Shown here: one piece after another, positions 32,355 to 35,394 of the stretch
Position numbering within the stretch: the stretch's first letter is position 1
Layout of the letters: each line of letters opens with the position of its first letter
NCBI RefSeq assembly: GCF_001295845.1
Contig: NZ_LJIC01000185.1
Location: 1 to 35,394, forward strand
DNA length: 35,394 nucleotides
Source: Rhodopseudomonas sp. AAP120
Lineage (GTDB): Bacteria > Pseudomonadota > Alphaproteobacteria > Rhizobiales > Xanthobacteraceae
Direction of reading: 5' to 3'
Program-made: the position numbers and the translations under genes
Notes under the pieces: generated by a model
Database searches by the model: none
What the model saw: only the letters and a program-made list of their open reading frames with translations
Told to the model about the DNA's origin: nothing

Positions 32355-34661
32355 ATGGCTCCCACCAAGTTCGGCGTCGGCCAGAGCGTCTTGCGCAAGG
32401 AGGACGATCCTCTCATCCGCGGCAAGGGTCGCTACACCGACGACTACGCGCCGCAAGCCTCGGCGCACGCGCTGGTGCTGCGCTCGCCGCACGCCCACGC
32501 GACCTTCACGCTCAATGCCGGCGTGGCACGGCAGCTGCCCGGCGTGCTGGCGATCCTCACGGCTGAGGACGTCAAGGACCTCGGCGGCCTGCCCTGCCTG
32601 TTCAATCTGCCCGACAAACCGTTCGTCGGCCCGGACTATCCGATCCTCGCAAGCGGCGAAGTGCGCCACGTCGGCGATGCGGTCGCCTTCGTGGTGGCCG
32701 ATACGCTGGCGCATGCGCGTGATGCGATCGAAGCCGTGGCGGTGGAGTGGACGCCGCTGCCGGCCGCGATCGGTGCCGGCAACGCCATCAAGCCCGGCGC
32801 GCCGCAAGTCTGGCCGCAGTTTCCCGGCAACGTGCTGTTCGACGCGTCGATCGGCGACAAGGCCGCCGCCGACGCTGCGTTCGCCAAGGCGCATACGGTG
32901 GCCGAGATCAAGATCGTCAACCCGCGCATCGTCACCAACTACATGGAGACGCGCGCCGCGGTTTGCGAATACGATACCAAGCGCGATCACTTCACGCTGA
33001 CGATCGGCAGCCAGGGCAGCCACCGGCTGCGCGACATCCTGTGCCAGAACGTCCTGAAGATCCCGACCGACAAGATGCGGGTGATCTGTCCGGACGTCGG
33101 CGGCGGCTTCGGTACCAAGCTGTTTCCGTATCGCGAATACGCGCTGCTCGCGGTGGCAGCGAAGCGGATCGGCAAACCGATCCGCTGGACCGCCGATCGC
33201 TCCGACCATTTCGTCGGCGACTCGCAAGGGCGCGACAACATCACCGTCGCCCGGATGGCGCTGGCCGAGGACGGCAAGTTTCTCGGCATGGACGTCGATC
33301 TGATCGGCGATCTCGGCGGCTATCTGTCGACCTTCGGCCCGTACATCCCCTATGGCGGCGCCGGCATGCTGCCGGGGCTGTACGACATCAAGGCCTTCCA
33401 CTGCCGTATCCGCACCGTGTTCACCCACACGGTGCCGGTCGACGCCTATCGCGGGGCTGGGCGGCCGGAGGCGGCCTATGTGATCGAGCGGCTGGTCGAT
33501 GCCTGTGCGCGAAAACTCGGGATGTCGCCCGATGCGGTCCGGCGCAAGAACTTCATCCCGCCGCGAGCGCTGCCCTACACCACCGCGACCGGCAAGGTGT
33601 ACGACTCCGGCGACTTCGCCGCGCATCTGAAGCGCGCCATGGAAGTCGGCGAGTGGAAGGATTTCGGCAAGCGCATCAAGGCGGCCAAGAAGCAGGGGCT
33701 GCTGCGCGGCCTCGGGCTCGCATCCTATGTCGAGGTTTGCGGCACGATGGGCGAGGAGACCGCCAAGGTCGTGCTCGATCCCGATGGCGCCATCACCGTG
33801 CTGATCGGCAGCCAGTCGAGCGGGCAGGGCCATCAGACCGCTTACGCGCAGATCGTCGCCGAGCAGTTCGGCGTCGCGCCGGAGCGGGTCCGCGTCGTCC
33901 AGGGTGATACCGACAAGGTCGCGACCGGGCTCGGCACCGGCGGGTCGGCGTCGATCCCGTCCGGCGGCGTCAGCGTGCAGCGCGCCACGCAGCAGCTCGG
34001 CGAGCAATTGCGCGAGATCGCCGCCGATGCGCTGGAGACCAGCGCGGCCGACCTCGAGATCGCCGACGGCATCGTCCGGATCGCCGGCACCGACCGAACG
34101 ATCAGCTTTGCCGACCTGGCCAAGCGCCCCGGCGTCGATCCGGCCAAGCTCAACGCCAGCGCGACCTTCTCCAGCGCCGACGGCACCTATCCGAACGGCA
34201 CGCATCTGGTCGAGATCGAGCTCGATCCCGCCACCGGCAAGATCCGGATCGTCAACTACGTCATCGTCGACGATTTCGGCGTCACGCTGAATCCGCTGCT
34301 GCTCGCCGGCCAGGTCCATGGCGGCACGATGCAGGGCATCGGCCAGGCGCTGATGGAGCAGGCGGTGTATGATTCCGAGGACGGTCAGCTCGTCACCGGC
34401 ACCTTCATGGACTATGCGATGCCGCGCGCCGCCGACGGGGCGCCGATCGTGTTCGAGACTCACAATGTGCCGTGCACGACCAATCCGATGGGCGTCAAAG
34501 GCGCGGGCGAGGCGGGCGCGATCGGCTCGTGCCCGGCGGTGGTCAACGCCATCATCGATGCGCTGTGGCGCGAATACCGGATAGACCATATCGACATGCC
34601 GGCGACGCCGGAGCGGGTGTGGATGGCGATCCGCGAGCACGAGCGGCAGCATCGGCTGTGA
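32355..34661 (+). CDS. Molybdenum hydroxylase large subunit (CoxL-like, form II)
   Basis: This 768-aa protein belongs to the xanthine dehydrogenase/aerobic CO dehydrogenase large-subunit family, which binds the molybdopterin cofactor. The cofactor-site glycines PDVGGGFGTK lie near residue 246. The active-site loop reads AYRGAGR at 364-370, the form II sequence; true form I CO dehydrogenase has AYRCSFR, so CO oxidation is unlikely. The catalytic Glu719 lies in GVKGAGEAGAIG. The substrate is unknown (aldehyde, purine or aromatic heterocycle are options). The medium FAD and small 2Fe-2S subunits that usually accompany it are not in the window. AGGAGAGGG precedes the ATG. Confidence 0.9.
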   Translation: MAPTKFGVGQSVLRKEDDPLIRGKGRYTDDYAPQASAHALVLRSPHAHATFTLNAGVARQLPGVLAILTAEDVKDLGGLPCLFNLPDKPFVGPDYPILASGEVRHVGDAVAFVVADTLAHARDAIEAVAVEWTPLPAAIGAGNAIKPGAPQVWPQFPGNVLFDASIGDKAAADAAFAKAHTVAEIKIVNPRIVTNYMETRAAVCEYDTKRDHFTLTIGSQGSHRLRDILCQNVLKIPTDKMRVICPDVGGGFGTKLFPYREYALLAVAAKRIGKPIRWTADRSDHFVGDSQGRDNITVARMALAEDGKFLGMDVDLIGDLGGYLSTFGPYIPYGGAGMLPGLYDIKAFHCRIRTVFTHTVPVDAYRGAGRPEAAYVIERLVDACARKLGMSPDAVRRKNFIPPRALPYTTATGKVYDSGDFAAHLKRAMEVGEWKDFGKRIKAAKKQGLLRGLGLASYVEVCGTMGEETAKVVLDPDGAITVLIGSQSSGQGHQTAYAQIVAEQFGVAPERVRVVQGDTDKVATGLGTGGSASIPSGGVSVQRATQQLGEQLREIAADALETSAADLEIADGIVRIAGTDRTISFADLAKRPGVDPAKLNASATFSSADGTYPNGTHLVEIELDPATGKIRIVNYVIVDDFGVTLNPLLLAGQVHGGTMQGIGQALMEQAVYDSEDGQLVTGTFMDYAMPRAADGAPIVFETHNVPCTTNPMGVKGAGEAGAIGSCPAVVNAIIDALWREYRIDHIDMPATPERVWMAIREHERQHRL

Positions 34662-34666
34662 GACTT

Positions 34667-34705
34667 GGCCGCGCGAGCGTTAACGATCGCGTGATCGGCG
34701 CGGCC
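34667..34705. repeat. Hairpin downstream of the CoxL-like gene
   Basis: GGCCGCGC at 34667-34674 pairs exactly with GCGCGGCC at 34698-34705, enclosing small dyads CGTTAACG and GATCGCGTGATC. There is no T-run, so it is either mRNA-end structure or a repeat. The gap 34662-34878 holds no gene and should include the cytochrome promoter. Confidence 0.4.
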
Positions 34706-34878
34706 GCGCGGTACGATTCTGCAGAAACAGGCCCCGATGCGGTGAGAGACCGCAGCTGCGGCGCTGTCATCTCTTTTCCAACATGGAATAGTTCTATCAA
34801 ATCGGTGTTTGCAGGAGTCGGGTCCGATCGTCGGCCGGATTGCCTGTGCTTCGACTTTGAGCCCGTGGGAGATGAGGA

Positions 34879-35328
34879 ATGTTGCGAACAGTCGTGGTGG
34901 CCGGAGCCTTGCTGCTCGGCGTGAGCGCGGTGAACGCGCAGCAGAGCGTCGTCGACAAGACGCAGAAGCTGATGAAGGACAACGGCCGGAACATCATGCA
35001 GCTCGGCGCCATCGCCAAGGGCGAAAAGCCCTACGATCAGGCGACCGTCGATGCCGCGCTGAAGCAGTTCGACGAGACCGCCAAGGATCTGCCAAAGCAG
35101 TTTCCGGAGAGCGTGAAGGGCCTCAAGGCGACCGACAGCAAGTACAGCGCCTCGCCGAAGATCTGGGAAGAGCGCGCCAAGTTCGACGCCGAGATCGCGA
35201 CCTTCGCCAAGGCGGTCAATGACGCCAAGGTCAACGTCAAGGATCTCGACACGCTGAAGGCCTCGTTTCCGGCGATCGGCAAATCCTGCGGCAGCTGCCA
35301 CGAAGGCTTCCGCCTGAAGGACGGCTAG
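34879..35328 (+). CDS. Class II cytochrome c (cytochrome c-556 type)
   Basis: This is a periplasmic haem protein. The 149-aa precursor has a signal peptide (MLRTVVVAGALLLGVSAVNA) cut after Ala20, leaving 129 residues beginning QQSVVDKTQKLM. The fold is a four-helix bundle with the C-terminal haem site C137-G-S-C140-H141. Met32 (mature Met12) is the likely sixth ligand, which would make it a low-spin c-556 rather than a high-spin cytochrome c'. The sequence and mature length agree with my memory of Rhodopseudomonas palustris cytochrome c-556. GAGGA precedes the ATG directly. Its physiological electron partner is not evident here. Confidence 0.93.
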   Translation: MLRTVVVAGALLLGVSAVNAQQSVVDKTQKLMKDNGRNIMQLGAIAKGEKPYDQATVDAALKQFDETAKDLPKQFPESVKGLKATDSKYSASPKIWEERAKFDAEIATFAKAVNDAKVNVKDLDTLKASFPAIGKSCGSCHEGFRLKDG

Positions 35329-35368
35329 TAGAACTCAGCGGCCGGTTCGCCGCCGCGCCTCTCGATTC

Positions 35369-35394
35369 GTCATGGCCGGGCTCGTCCCGGCCAT
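35369..35394. repeat. Partial palindromic element at window edge
   Basis: GTCATGGCCGGGCTCGTCCC continues with GGCCAT to the last base. It is the start of the same repeat family as 1629-1691, truncated by the window end. Confidence 0.7.

Noticed and set aside
32130-34652. 840-aa antisense frame over the CoxL-like gene
   Set aside because: It is a shadow of the molybdenum hydroxylase; no recognisable domain.
32355-34661. Carbon monoxide dehydrogenase (coxL form I)
   Set aside because: The active-site loop is AYRGAGR, not AYRCSFR, so true CO oxidation is not supported.

Overview
The window is a chromosomal segment of a high-GC alphaproteobacterium that looks like Rhodopseudomonas palustris or a very close relative in the Bradyrhizobium group. 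The reasons are a cytochrome c-556-type class II cytochrome at the right end (149 aa precursor, 129 aa mature), the many short GC-rich palindromic repeats between genes, and a lipopolysaccharide (LPS) gene set matching the 2,3-diaminoglucose lipid A known from these bacteria. No tRNA, rRNA, CRISPR array, integrase or transposase was seen.

Layout. 1-1.7 kb: ahcY (S-adenosylhomocysteinase) and a strong terminator. 1.7-4.4 kb: a clearly AT-richer accessory patch with a possible 48-aa ORF and a 741-aa NACHT-type NTPase with a restriction-endonuclease-like N-terminus, a probable stand-alone defence gene; this is the best candidate for a poorly described system. 4.4-6.8 kb: a tautomerase and a divergent LysR regulator, two small basic proteins and a relic of another LysR gene. 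6.8-11 kb: a DEAD-box RNA helicase, an NAD(P)-binding epimerase-like protein, a short exported peptide and a fumarylpyruvate-hydrolase-like enzyme.

11.1-29.3 kb is a large envelope-polysaccharide locus. It holds an MsbA-like ABC exporter, galE, waaC, gmhB, gmhA, waaF, hldD, hldE, a CapD/WbpM-type nucleotide-sugar dehydratase, a GtrA-family membrane protein, a WecA-like phosphoglycosyltransferase, a UDP-glucuronate-4-epimerase-like enzyme, gnnA, gnnB and murJ. Every step from sedoheptulose 7-phosphate to ADP-L-glycero-D-manno-heptose is present (GmhA, HldE kinase, GmhB, HldE adenylyltransferase, HldD), with both inner-core heptosyltransferases. gnnA-gnnB would make the 3-amino sugar nucleotide for lipid A. 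The WecA-like, CapD-like, GtrA and epimerase genes fit O-antigen or other surface-glycan assembly.

29.5-35.4 kb: a NodU/TobZ-type carbamoyltransferase, a small exported Arg/Gly/Tyr-rich protein with a textbook terminator, an orphan molybdenum hydroxylase large subunit (CoxL-like, form II) and cytochrome c-556. Intergenic spaces carry at least eight palindromic elements of several families.
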